This document shows positions 25,727 through 34,069 of a DNA stretch of 64,000 nucleotides, in pieces; position 1 is the stretch's first letter; each line of letters starts with the position of its first letter. The notes below the pieces were generated by a model, which saw only the letters and a list, made by a program, of their open reading frames with translations, was not told where the DNA came from and searched no databases. Origin of the DNA: Paenibacillus_E oryzisoli_A (GTDB lineage Bacteria > Bacillota > Bacilli > Paenibacillales > NBRC-103111); the NCBI RefSeq assembly GCF_050467285.1, contig NZ_JBCMUN010000014.1, forward strand, positions 124,001-188,000, read 5' to 3'. Position numbers and translations under genes: made by a program.

Positions 25727-26185
25727 TTACATGGCGCTCAGTGTACCAATCCTTGCCCCTGAACCGAAAATGACGACGGCACTACCAAAGGGAGCCACAT
25801 TCTTGGCATTACCGAACTTTAACCGACCTTTTACAAATCGAATTTCGCCCTTCATACAGTATTCATGCCAGTATTTTGTATCCGGTCTTACCGGGAGCAA
25901 GCAGACGACCGTTGCGCCTTCAAGAGAAGTGTCATAAGCTTTCTTTATCCATTCCTGTACTGTACGACCGTAGGGTGGATTCATCCATATACTTTTGGCA
26001 TCTTTTGCCCAATCTTGCTTTAAGCCGTCCATGCTTGGTGTATAGAATTTTTTGCACTTGGTGTTTGATGGCAAGGCGCAAACATCAAGTTCAAAATCAA
26101 ACTCGTCATTCAAACGATCAAAGAAATCTTGTGGGGTTGCCCACATATCGGTTTTTGATGAAAACAATGCTGGATTAATGCTCAT
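25727..26185 (-). CDS. Phage-type DNA N6-adenine methyltransferase
   Basis: A 152-residue protein of the phage N-6-adenine-methyltransferase (Dam-like) family. Seen are the WATPQDFFDRLNDEFDFELDV start, the catalytic NPPY motif in IWMNPPYGR, and GATVVCLLPVRPDTKYWHEY. It would methylate adenine in DNA, perhaps to protect the element. The start at MSINPALFSS follows CACAGGAGAAAAATACGC; the longer frame to 26227 has no ribosome site. It is flanked on both sides by copies of the structured motif. Confidence 0.87.
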   Translation of the reverse strand: MSINPALFSSKTDMWATPQDFFDRLNDEFDFELDVCALPSNTKCKKFYTPSMDGLKQDWAKDAKSIWMNPPYGRTVQEWIKKAYDTSLEGATVVCLLPVRPDTKYWHEYCMKGEIRFVKGRLKFGNAKNVAPFGSAVVIFGSGARIGTLSAM

Positions 26186-26339
26186 GCGTATTTTTCTCCT
26201 GTGAGATAATTTGGAAGCAACGTCCATGTTGCTTGTGTTCGCATGATTTTCTTTTAGGAGTGGAAAAATGGGTTGAAATATGCCCTATGGTTCATGATTT
26301 GCAAGGCATATGCCCGGTAATAGTTGATTAACGTTAGGA

Positions 26340-26400
26340 GTGTAGAATTTCCAGCGCTGGGCGGAAAGCCTACGGAAATGGAGTGAGCCGCGTAGCGGCG
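26340..26400 (-). ncRNA. Structured intergenic motif, copy B (candidate leader RNA)
   Basis: Second copy of the motif at 25641-25702, lying 155 nt upstream of the adenine methyltransferase start. The GCCGC/GCGGC hairpin (loop GTA) and the GTAG...CTAC helix are kept. Further similarity (TTAGGAGTGGA blocks near 25560 and 26255) shows the duplicated unit is longer than the core. Confidence 0.4.
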
Positions 26401-26422
26401 AGAAGGGAAAATAAAAGATTTC

Positions 26423-26800
26423 TTATTTAGTTGGAATTGATTTTGTTACTCGATTAGAGAAAGTACCGTCCATCAATGCTTTTAAGCGAATAGAGTGAAA
26501 AATTTCTGTCCTCATAGCTTCTCTTTTGCTTCCATCATTAAATCGGCAATAGCCTTTGAAGTGATGTTTATCGCATAATTGGCACTTTCTGCGTTTCTCG
26601 TTAGGGAAGAGTACCGCATCTTGTTTTATAAGTCTCCCAAACTTAATGCTATCCATGCTCATTCCCCGAGTATCCTTCTGAAGAACGGTGAGGTAGAGCC
26701 CACCCAATTTATCTGCTATTTCAATTTCCAGCTTAATCTTGTTGCGTCCTGCTCGGTGCTTGTCACGCACTCGAACGTATAATATATTTTCTACGTTCAT
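26423..26800 (-). CDS. Protein of unknown function with a Cys/His cluster
   Basis: A 125-residue basic protein with CQLCDKHHFKGYC, a probable zinc-binding cluster, after a beta-rich N-terminal half (ILYVRVRDKHRAGRNKIKLEIEIADKLGGLYLTVLQK). No family recognised. The start overlaps the upstream gene by 4 nt, implying coupled translation. Confidence 0.65.
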   Translation of the reverse strand: MNVENILYVRVRDKHRAGRNKIKLEIEIADKLGGLYLTVLQKDTRGMSMDSIKFGRLIKQDAVLFPNEKRRKCQLCDKHHFKGYCRFNDGSKREAMRTEIFHSIRLKALMDGTFSNRVTKSIPTK

Positions 26801-27231
26801 AGATTCGACAATCCCTTTCTGAACATTAGCTCGACTCCGTGAACATATGAGGTTAGCCCGTACGTCTTGTGTTTTTCAAAAAACTTGATTGTCCTAACTA
26901 GTGGGAAGACTTTAAACTGAGAGCCATCTGGAGATGTATGTTCGAGATAGTAATCCCATATCTCGTCCGCTTCAGTTACCCACGTTGCGTTATATAGCCT
27001 TGCTATTGTCTCGCCAAGCAAAAAACCAGTCAATGCTACTGTGACGGCGAGGAGAGGCTCATTTGCTTTCTTGATATCCTTAATAAGCTTAATTTGTTTC
27101 TTTTCAAGTCTGGTGATGTTCACTAGCGAAAACTCTTGCGGTAAATTGAAAACATCGAAATAGCTTGCCCCTTTTTCTTGAAATAATTTGAAAAGTTCCT
27201 TGTATTCGTTTAAGTTGATTTGGTTGCTCAT
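26797..27231 (-). CDS. Protein of unknown function
   Basis: A 144-residue protein (MSNQINLNEYKELFKLFQEKG...) with one hydrophobic stretch (PLLAVTVALTGFLLGETIA, about 60-78), possibly a membrane helix, and a basic C-terminus. The start at 27231 is chosen because the AGGAG site is too close to the ATG at 27240. It overlaps the following gene by 4 nt. No family recognised. Confidence 0.6.
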   Translation of the reverse strand: MSNQINLNEYKELFKLFQEKGASYFDVFNLPQEFSLVNITRLEKKQIKLIKDIKKANEPLLAVTVALTGFLLGETIARLYNATWVTEADEIWDYYLEHTSPDGSQFKVFPLVRTIKFFEKHKTYGLTSYVHGVELMFRKGLSNL

Positions 27232-27354
27232 TTCAATCATTCTCCTTTTAGGGTTTAGAATATTTTATTCGGCTTGGTTTTTCACGCAGCCAACGTTACC
27301 ATCGCATCCTAGTTTTGTAGGGTAGCAGGTTCCACAGGGTCGCAGTGGTAAGCG

Positions 27355-27410
27355 TCCGCTTCCGTTTCTTAACGAGACAATCTACTTGTCTTGTTAAGGA
27401 ACGAAAGCAG
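27355..27410. repeat. Long imperfect inverted repeat
   Basis: GCTTCCGTTTCTTAACGAGAC and GTCTTGTTAAGGAACGAAAGC pair over about 21 nt with three mismatches around a short AT loop. It is in the gene-free stretch 27232-27540. It could be a hairpin in a transcript or a site for the nearby resolvase. Confidence 0.5.
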
Positions 27411-27430
27411 CTTATTCAGATTTCAAAGAA

Positions 27431-27479
27431 CAAAAAGAGGCAGACTACTAGTGGGTGGAACCACTTCGTAGTCTGCCTC
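27431..27479 (-). terminator. Strong hairpin terminator (minus strand)
   Basis: GAGGCAGACTAC / GTAGTCTGCCTC with an inner AGTGG/CCACT stem; read on the minus strand it is followed by TTTTTGTTC. Confidence 0.75.
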
Positions 27480-27540
27480 TGTTGCATTCCTCTTTGAGGT
27501 AGTGCGGGCAGGATGTAGTTAATTAAGTTGTAAAAGTATA

Positions 27541-27792
27541 TTAGCATGGTCGATTATGGTAGTCAACAACTTTTTTATAACCTCTTTGACTTATCCAATA
27601 ACGGTCGATTACGGAACCCTCTGCTCTGAAATATGAATCCTCGATTTTCAAGCTGATTACAGCCTCTTTTCTCGGTAGCAAAAACAACGTCCCCCGGAAA
27701 ATATATGAAGGGATTTTGTTCCCGCTGCTCAACTCCTTAAACAGGAGGTGAGAATAATTTGAGCAGATTACTTGGATATGCTCGAACGTCAA
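27541..27792 (-). CDS. Doubtful small protein overlapping the resolvase start
   Basis: An 83-codon frame, rich in aromatic and basic residues at its end (RYWISQRGYKKVVDYHNRPC), followed by a good minus-strand terminator. Its start overlaps the resolvase gene by 34 bp on the opposite strand and lacks a clear ribosome site. It may be real, or only open by chance. Confidence 0.3.
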   Translation of the reverse strand: MTFEHIQVICSNYSHLLFKELSSGNKIPSYIFRGTLFLLPRKEAVISLKIEDSYFRAEGSVIDRYWISQRGYKKVVDYHNRPC

Positions 27793-28340
27793 AACGCAGT
27801 CAAGATTGGTCGCTCCAACTTGATGCGCTTATGAAAGCAGGGGTTCAGGATAGAGATATCTTCAAGGAGAAAATTACAGGTAGCCGCAAGGATCGTCCCG
27901 AACTGGATAAGCTGCTTGCTTACGCGCAGCCAGGTGACACCATTGTAATTTGGAAGCTTGATCGGATGGGAAGAAGCCTTCGGCACCTGATGGAATTGTC
28001 CGATTACTTCAAGGAGAACAATATCAATTTTGTTTCGCTGAAGGAGAACATTGATACCACATCCGCTACCGGTAAACTAATCTTTACTATATTAGCGGCA
28101 TTGAGCCAATTTGAACGCGAAATGATCATCGAACGCACATATGCCGGACTCGAAGCGGCAAGAGCTCGCGGCAGGGTCGGCGGCAGAAAACCGAAAGATA
28201 CAGAATCGATTGAGCTTGTGCTAAAGCTCTATAAGAGCAAGGAATATCCGATACATGTTATCACGAAAATGACCGGAGTGAGCAAAACAACGATTTACCG
28301 ATATTTGAATCGGGATTATAAGGGGGGAAATCATGAGTAA
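27759..28340 (+). CDS. Serine recombinase (resolvase family)
   Basis: A 193-residue small serine recombinase. The catalytic domain (1-125) has Ser11 in YARTSKRSQ, DRPELDKLL, IWKLDRMGRSLRHL and ALSQFEREMIIERTYAGLEAA; the C-terminal helix-turn-helix (150-190) has VITKMTGVSKTTIYRYL. Such enzymes resolve multimers or invert DNA. The start is TTG after AGGAGGTGAGAATAAT. It overlaps the next gene by 8 nt, so it is coupled to the winged-helix protein. Confidence 0.92.
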   Translation: MSRLLGYARTSKRSQDWSLQLDALMKAGVQDRDIFKEKITGSRKDRPELDKLLAYAQPGDTIVIWKLDRMGRSLRHLMELSDYFKENNINFVSLKENIDTTSATGKLIFTILAALSQFEREMIIERTYAGLEAARARGRVGGRKPKDTESIELVLKLYKSKEYPIHVITKMTGVSKTTIYRYLNRDYKGGNHE

Positions 28341-29382
28341 ATCAAGAAGAAAGAAATCAGAAGAAGAATTATTAAGCGAAGCCATATTAAAGGGGACATT
28401 GACCAACGAATACGGTGAACCTACTAAAGTGCTGATAACATTAGATGACGGTGACAAGCGAATTATCAGCAAGGTTGCTGAGAAGAAACGACGTGAACAG
28501 GCAAGACGATTTTTCCAAAGCGACTCGCCAGATTCTCGCGGGAATTTCATTCAGCTCATTCACGAGGCGAATGACCAGCTTCATAAGCGCAGTACAATCA
28601 TAGAAACTAAAAAAGATAAGTGGACGCTGCTTCATGATAAATACGTGATGATGCTGATACCTTTCGCTGATCGTACTCGCAAAGGGCTGCTTGTAGATAT
28701 AGAAACACGCAATCCGCTAAATGGTGCGGACATTGCGAAACGGCTGAATGTAACAATAAATGCCGTTCAGCCGATACTCAAAGCATTGGTAAAGCATGGA
28801 GCGTTGCTTGAAGTGAAGGCTCCGAAGAATCAGAAGCATTACCAGTTCAACGACGATATCTTCAACATGAAGGGCAGATCGCTCTTGAAAGACGAGCACT
28901 TCACGAAGATATTCCAGCTGACGTTAAGTCAAATCTTAGAGAAGCTAAGCGGCAACGAAATCGGTTTATTACGTGTATTGGCAAGCAGATTCCATTATCA
29001 GTCTTACTATCTCGTAGATAACCCAGATATAGATTTGCGACAGGACAAGTCCCTAAGTTTCCAGCAAAACTTTGAGAAACACGGCTCAGCACTCTTCGAG
29101 GGTTTAACATTTCTAAGCATGTCAGAAATAATGCGATTGGCAGAAATTCAGCATTCCAATACACTGCTAGACTATATGTACCGATTAAGAGATGCGGGAG
29201 CTATTCATATTAATGAAAGAAGCAATGGCTTGCGTGGGAAGAAAAAGAGAGTCAAACGTTTCATACGAGTGAATCCGAACTTGATGTATCGAGAACGTGG
29301 GAATTTGGATCAGTTACTTGTGAAATTTATGCTTGCTGACTTCGATTTGTTTAAATTTAAGGGCGGCGAAGATCAGTTCTAG
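28333..29382 (+). CDS. Winged-helix protein, possibly replication or control related
   Basis: A 349-residue basic protein coupled to the resolvase gene. It has a charged N-terminal part (1-95) and a winged-helix-like core (about 120-170: NGADIAKRLNVTINAVQPILKALVKHGALLEV). A second winged-helix-like region follows (about 250-300: LSMSEIMRLAEIQHSNTLLDYMYRLRDAG). Two such domains recall plasmid replication initiators and DnaD-like proteins, but no family can be assigned. RBS AAGGGGGGAAATC. A bidirectional terminator follows. Confidence 0.65.
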   Translation: MSKSRRKKSEEELLSEAILKGTLTNEYGEPTKVLITLDDGDKRIISKVAEKKRREQARRFFQSDSPDSRGNFIQLIHEANDQLHKRSTIIETKKDKWTLLHDKYVMMLIPFADRTRKGLLVDIETRNPLNGADIAKRLNVTINAVQPILKALVKHGALLEVKAPKNQKHYQFNDDIFNMKGRSLLKDEHFTKIFQLTLSQILEKLSGNEIGLLRVLASRFHYQSYYLVDNPDIDLRQDKSLSFQQNFEKHGSALFEGLTFLSMSEIMRLAEIQHSNTLLDYMYRLRDAGAIHINERSNGLRGKKKRVKRFIRVNPNLMYRERGNLDQLLVKFMLADFDLFKFKGGEDQF

Positions 29383-29414
29383 ACAATCTCCTTTATCAAG
29401 TTAATATTAGCTAA

Positions 29415-29458
29415 TATAACAAAGGACCTCACCTTTTTTAGTAAGGTCCTTTGTTATA
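29415..29458. terminator. Bidirectional terminator between convergent genes
   Basis: TATAACAAAGGACCT pairs perfectly with AGGTCCTTTGTTATA around a T-rich loop. Confidence 0.8.
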
Positions 29459-29469
29459 AGTTTTATGAT

Positions 29470-29922
29470 TTATTGGAATTTTTCCCAAATATCCGAATCT
29501 CTTAATTGACTTAACTCTAACTCAACATCTTCATGTCTTGAAGCAATCTTGATCTTCTGTATTTCTTCAGTAAATTTTTTAACAAACTCTTCTTCATCTT
29601 TGAATTGTTCGCCGATAGGAAATTGTTTGAATTCTTTATTATGGTTTTCAATCGTAATAAATAAAAATGCCCTATCATTCCCATTCTCTCTCACAGGCAC
29701 AATAAATTTTTTATAAGCGGTCCATATGACTTGAGCTACAGTAACTATTGAAGCAGTTGATAGAATAATTTGCCAATCAATTGCTGCATTAATCACCATT
29801 CCAGGTCTAGGTGATAGCTTATATATCTCAGATTCAGGTAGCTTTTCGCTTAAGAAATCTAATAGCTGATCATTCGAGACTTCCTTATTTACATTGGCTA
29901 AAGCGCCTTTAAGAATGAGCAT
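29470..29922 (-). CDS. Protein of unknown function with one hydrophobic segment
   Basis: A 150-residue protein. A short N-terminal domain is followed by a hydrophobic stretch (about 53-77, WQIILSTASIVTVAQVIWTAYKKF) and a soluble acidic C-terminal half (about 85-150). The start at MLILKGAL follows AGGAGAACGTCA; the TTG six codons earlier overlaps that site. No family recognised. Isolated between a terminator and the DUF2971 gene. Confidence 0.55.
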   Translation of the reverse strand: MLILKGALANVNKEVSNDQLLDFLSEKLPESEIYKLSPRPGMVINAAIDWQIILSTASIVTVAQVIWTAYKKFIVPVRENGNDRAFLFITIENHNKEFKQFPIGEQFKDEEEFVKKFTEEIQKIKIASRHEDVELELSQLRDSDIWEKFQ

Positions 29923-30025
29923 TGACGTTCTCCTGTTCAACTTATTTTAAAAGCTAGAAATAAAGTGCTGCAATTAAATTAATGTAAGACAATTATCCTT
30001 ATTAAGCAAAGGAGATTCGCTATTG

Positions 30026-30820
30026 TTAGATTTCCAAAACTTCGAATTCGTATGACCTAATATTGGGTTGAATCAACTTGTACATAGGGCAATCAAACAT
30101 TATTTTCAAAGAATTGGCTATAGACTTATATTCCTTGCAATTTAATCCAAAATATATTGCAGACGGACTGACAGGGCATTTATGTAAACCACTCGTCTTA
30201 GTCTCTGCATTCAACATGATTCTCCATTCTTTTTCATAACTCCAACTCTTATGTTTAATTTGCATTAAAAAATAAAGTAAATAAATTCGCATATCAGGGG
30301 TCTCTTCAAATGATAATTTGATTAGATTACTTATATTATAGCGATTCTCTTCGTAAGCGACGGGATATAGTTGTTTAGAAAAATCGACTTCTTCACTGAG
30401 TTTGCTAAAATCATATTCAACGCACATGCCTTGATGATTATTTGCATAATGTGCCCACATTGGCATATTGAAAAGTTGCTCTGAGAAGCAACTGATTTGA
30501 GTGCGATCCCTAATCGAATTTAGAGCACCATCAACGATTTCGTTTACTGAGTGTTTTTTTATTGTATCATTTGGTAGTTTTTCTTTGAAAAATTTGGTAA
30601 GTTCAACTTCATCCCAATAAACGCCATAACAATCAAAAGGGTCGTTAAGTGATGAAGGCGTAGAAAACCAGATTTCATTACGTAGGAGAGTATTTATTCT
30701 TAAATCATCGAACGGTTGGAATTTATAAAGTTTATTAGGCATATTTTTTTGTTTACATTTATACGCTTCCGCCCTTTTACCATCAAAATACAGTTTGAAA
30801 AAATCGTTTGTCCACTCCAT
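30026..30820 (-). CDS. DUF2971 protein
   Basis: A 264-residue protein with the DUF2971 pattern: LYKFQPFDDLRINTLLRNEIWFSTPSSLNDPFD, then ISCFSEQ...MPMWAHYANNHQGMCVEYDF and a C-terminal SWSYEKEWRI. The family is widespread in mobile and defence-rich DNA, of unproven function; the conserved Asp/His/Glu residues suggest an enzyme. The start at MEWTNDFF follows GAGGGGCGAAGCTA. The longer frame up to 30907 lacks a ribosome site. Confidence 0.8.
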   Translation of the reverse strand: MEWTNDFFKLYFDGKRAEAYKCKQKNMPNKLYKFQPFDDLRINTLLRNEIWFSTPSSLNDPFDCYGVYWDEVELTKFFKEKLPNDTIKKHSVNEIVDGALNSIRDRTQISCFSEQLFNMPMWAHYANNHQGMCVEYDFSKLSEEVDFSKQLYPVAYEENRYNISNLIKLSFEETPDMRIYLLYFLMQIKHKSWSYEKEWRIMLNAETKTSGLHKCPVSPSAIYFGLNCKEYKSIANSLKIMFDCPMYKLIQPNIRSYEFEVLEI

Positions 30821-32643
30821 TAGCTTCGCCCCTCTAAAAAATAGATATGTACTCACCGCCCCGATTTTACTCAATTTGCTTGGTGACATGAGCATGTTTT
30901 TATTCAAAATGCTGTGTGACTAATTCAAAAGCTTCAGCCGTTGAAGCCTACAGCAGCAACACATTCAAAAATGTCGGTCGCTTGTTCCTTCTTTATCTTC
31001 ATCCTGCTTACTTTCCATTTTTGATAATATCTTAGTATTTAACGACTTTCAATGGAAAGCTTTAAGCTATTCTGTTCTGTTTGATATTTTTAGACTTGTG
31101 GATATAGAAATTCTATCCGCTTGTATTAAATGCAGTTACTATTGCTGAATTGTTCATTTGTTAAAGCTTGGTACATGAAACATTGACTCTGTAATAATTG
31201 TTGCAGAGAGGATCGTAACTCTGTAAGCGGCTTAGACCACGCCCCATTGGGGCACCGCCGCTAAATGCTGTGCCTCACGGCACGTTTAAGGGCAAAACCT
31301 CGTCTGGTAAAGGTAGTTCAAAAGCAAAATGAAAGAGCCGTAAGACGTGCTTCTCTCGAAAGAGTTTGTTCCGAAGTATCTTGAAACCTTGATAAAGGCA
31401 TGATCTGCAAAAATTACGGATCACAAAAACGACAAGCGTCATAATCATAACGCTATTGATCGGAATCTTGCGGTATACAATTGCTTATACGTAAAGCAGC
31501 CTAAACAACAGTGTCTAAATATCAGTGGCAGCAAATTAGCCTACAGCTATTGCTCCAGAATGCGTTTTTCGGTTTTATTGGATACCAGACAGGTTTTTAC
31601 TTAATAGGGTTTAAGATGTTTTTCAGTGCAAAGTATCCAAGATGATTAATGTGCTTGCTGACGTAACAGGTGCTAGAATAAATGACACTTGTTTCTATAG
31701 CCACTGCTGCTGGCTCTGGGGATGTATGATTGTTGGTTTTTAGGACTATTGCAGCAAGATATATTGGCATGAGCTTTCAAAACTCTCCGATCGCATGCTG
31801 CGAACGATGTAAGCTGGTTTTATGTTTTTGGCGTGTTTCGAGCAGTTTACAGGCTCAAGGTATTAGCATTACATAGAGGAATTGTATATGAGGCGTTATT
31901 TCCTAAGTCCCAAACTGTCTTGAACTGTTGTAGAAGGCAGTTTGCACTTAACCAATTACCGGACGAGGTTTTTCTTGTAAATGCTTTTGAAACTGGTGAG
32001 CTGAGCAGACTACCCCTTTACAAAGGATAGAAAAAGCTAATACATGCGGCTTCAAAACCGTATGTCGCTTCTCATTATTGCGCCGATTCCGTTAAAGAAT
32101 CAAGCAGCCCAGGTCTCGCTTTACCTGCCGTCACCGAAGACGCACAATAACCTACCTGCCAAAAGGCACGAGGACGGGATATGCTTCATCAAAAAAAGCC
32201 TGTTCATTACAGGCTGAAATTGACTAATGCTCTGGGGAAGCTAATCCCTATATCACAGGGGAATCAACGTTTCGGCTACACCAACAACACAGCTTGAATA
32301 CTGCACTGTTGACAACACCCCTTTTGGGGGTGGGCGCTTCACTTTGACGGGTGAAGAACAACGTCGCGGAGCTGGACGGGGAACTCTCAACATGGTTTAA
32401 CGTCTTTTCTCTTATCTTATTGCCTACCAATAAAATAAAGGCACACTGCCAGTTATATGTTGTCATATGTCGGGGCATTACAAGGGCGTACCATTTCTCA
32501 AGGGATACTCCTTCGCGGTTGGGGCAGTTTGTTTACTGCTTTGTCCCTTAGCGACTAGAGGGAAGTTTTGGGTTCCATCTCCTGTTATACAAATGAATAA
32601 GCCGGATAATAGTTCGTTACATCATTATTTTGAAGTTTTTTGA
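30821..32643. other. 1.8-kb gene-free, hairpin-rich region (candidate large ncRNA)
   Basis: No convincing protein gene. The 65-codon frame at 31833-32030 lacks a ribosome site and family pattern. The region has many stable hairpins. AGCGGC/GCCGCT (31226-31262) encloses GCCCC-ATT-GGGGC. GTGCC/GGCAC lies at 31270-31283, ACATGCGG/CCGTATGT at 32042-32065 and CACCCC/GGGGTG near 32315. The terminator-like stem at 32197-32215 ends any minus-strand transcript. Gene-free length and dense stems resemble the large structured RNAs of phages and mobile elements, but I cannot assign a family. Confidence 0.4.
32191..32215 (-). terminator. Intrinsic terminator on the minus strand
   Basis: AGCCTGT, 5-nt loop, ACAGGCT; the minus strand then runs TTTTTTT. 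It ends transcripts coming from the second recombinase gene or from a separate RNA between it and 32640. Confidence 0.8.
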
Positions 32644-33918
32644 TTAATCCTTCTTCTCATGTAAAAAATTTGATCCGCGCTTGTATGGACAGACCTTGTC
32701 ATTACGGCTGTGACCTAAGAGCTGCGTGAGATATTGGTTTTGCAGCCATCGAATTTGCTTGGTTGCCAGAAATTTTGAAGTGTACTTCGGAGTTTTGATA
32801 CTGCCCCGATTTACAATCGGGTTGAGTCGGGGATCAACAGACACAAATTCCATAATGGAATCGATAAGCTGCTGCTTGCTGTATTTTTGCAATCGTCGCA
32901 GTTGGTACTCTAATCCAGCCTTCCGAAAATCGTGAGCAGCGCAATATTTTACTTTGCCGTAGGCTGCACAGCTTTTAATCAAGCCGCGAACTTGCTTCTC
33001 AGACATGCGATGACCCCAGATATTTGTTTCCTTGTTCGGAAAATATCGTTCCAGCAGTTTTAGCTTCTCAATCAGAAAATCAGGCAGCGGAATCATGCGC
33101 GGACGATTATTTTTGTTCTGGTTCTTCTTGTTCAAAAAAATGCACTTCTTCTCGAAATCAATCTGGTCAAATGAGATTCGCAAAAGTTCTGAAATGCGCG
33201 GTGACCCGCCATAAGTTAGAAGTTCCAGCATTGTTTGCTCATAAATGCTGTAATGCTTGCCCGCTTGTTTGATAATCACTTGTGCTTCACGCAAAGTATA
33301 ACCCGTCCCGCCTTCTCGTCCTCGGCGGCGCTCAGCTTTTCGAGCTATCGGAATCATCGCGTTATGCTTCTCGTTTACCAAGCTTGAAAAACTACGAATG
33401 CCAGCTTTTTGTCCTGATTCTGCCATCTTAGAAATTGCACTTACATACGCACTGATTGTTTTCGATGAGCAGCCACGAGAAATAAGTGAATCGATGTAAG
33501 CTCCAACCATCTTCGGGCGTATGTCCCGCAATGATTTGACGTTGTTATGGTTCTCGTAGCAGAATTTTAAAAATGTTCGGCAACTCTTTTTGTATCTATC
33601 AAACGTTACTGATGACCAAACCCCTTCAACTCGGAGATTCCAATTGTTGCCTTTACGAGCATCACGTTTTGTCGGCTTATTTGCCGCTGCTCGGCTCACT
33701 TTCGAGTTTGCGACCATCACTCTATCGAGATCGGCATGTAAACAAATCAGTTCATGCCGCTGTTTGCTGCTTAAATGGTTGATTCTTCGTTGCTTATCGC
33801 TTATTTTTGTCTTACCCGCTTGCTTCCCACGCTTCTTCTGACCGCTAAAATGCTTGCATTCATAGCTTGGCTTATCCGACAAAGCGCGGTGAAGCTTTTG
33901 TATATCTTCAATGCTCAC
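32644..33918 (-). CDS. Second tyrosine recombinase-like protein
   Basis: A 424-residue protein. Residues 1-100 are highly basic (KHFSGQKKRGKQAGKTKISDKQRR). A core-binding-like domain (about 105-190) is followed by a catalytic-like domain (about 220-420) with Arg in YGGSPRISELLRISF, HDFRKAG in place of the usual HxLRH, LLGHSRN and a possible nucleophile Tyr in CPYKRG. The motifs are atypical, so activity is plausible but unsure. The start is GTG after GGAGGTGATCTGA. It is not next to either element end, so it may come from another element. Confidence 0.75.
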   Translation of the reverse strand: MSIEDIQKLHRALSDKPSYECKHFSGQKKRGKQAGKTKISDKQRRINHLSSKQRHELICLHADLDRVMVANSKVSRAAANKPTKRDARKGNNWNLRVEGVWSSVTFDRYKKSCRTFLKFCYENHNNVKSLRDIRPKMVGAYIDSLISRGCSSKTISAYVSAISKMAESGQKAGIRSFSSLVNEKHNAMIPIARKAERRRGREGGTGYTLREAQVIIKQAGKHYSIYEQTMLELLTYGGSPRISELLRISFDQIDFEKKCIFLNKKNQNKNNRPRMIPLPDFLIEKLKLLERYFPNKETNIWGHRMSEKQVRGLIKSCAAYGKVKYCAAHDFRKAGLEYQLRRLQKYSKQQLIDSIMEFVSVDPRLNPIVNRGSIKTPKYTSKFLATKQIRWLQNQYLTQLLGHSRNDKVCPYKRGSNFLHEKKD

Positions 33919-33983
33919 TCAGATCACCTCCGTAGTCGGAGGGATTATAGCAGGTATTTTAATGTTTAGGGGAAAAATAAAGC

Positions 33984-34064
33984 ATGTTGGAACAATATGA
34001 GCTAGGATATATAATAGTAATTACTTTGATCTTGTTTATAATCACAATCTTTTATAAGGGCTGA
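33984..34064 (+). CDS. 26-residue membrane peptide upstream of the nuclease-like gene
   Basis: MLEQYELGYIIVITLILF... is a single hydrophobic helix flanked by an acidic N-terminus and KG at the end. An AGGGGAAAAATAAAGC site precedes the ATG. The stop is only 5 nt before the ATG of the PD-(D/E)XK gene, so the two are likely co-translated. Size and hydropathy resemble type I toxin-like or small membrane-partner peptides. Confidence 0.5.
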   Translation: MLEQYELGYIIVITLILFIITIFYKG

Positions 34065-34069
34065 ACTTG

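Noticed and set aside
31360..31400. GAGCCGTAAGACGTGC resembling group II intron domain V
   Set aside because: The 3' strand of domain V is not present and no reverse transcriptase remnant is seen.
31833..32030. 65-codon frame in the gene-free region
   Set aside because: No ribosome site, no family pattern, and it crosses a region of stable hairpins.
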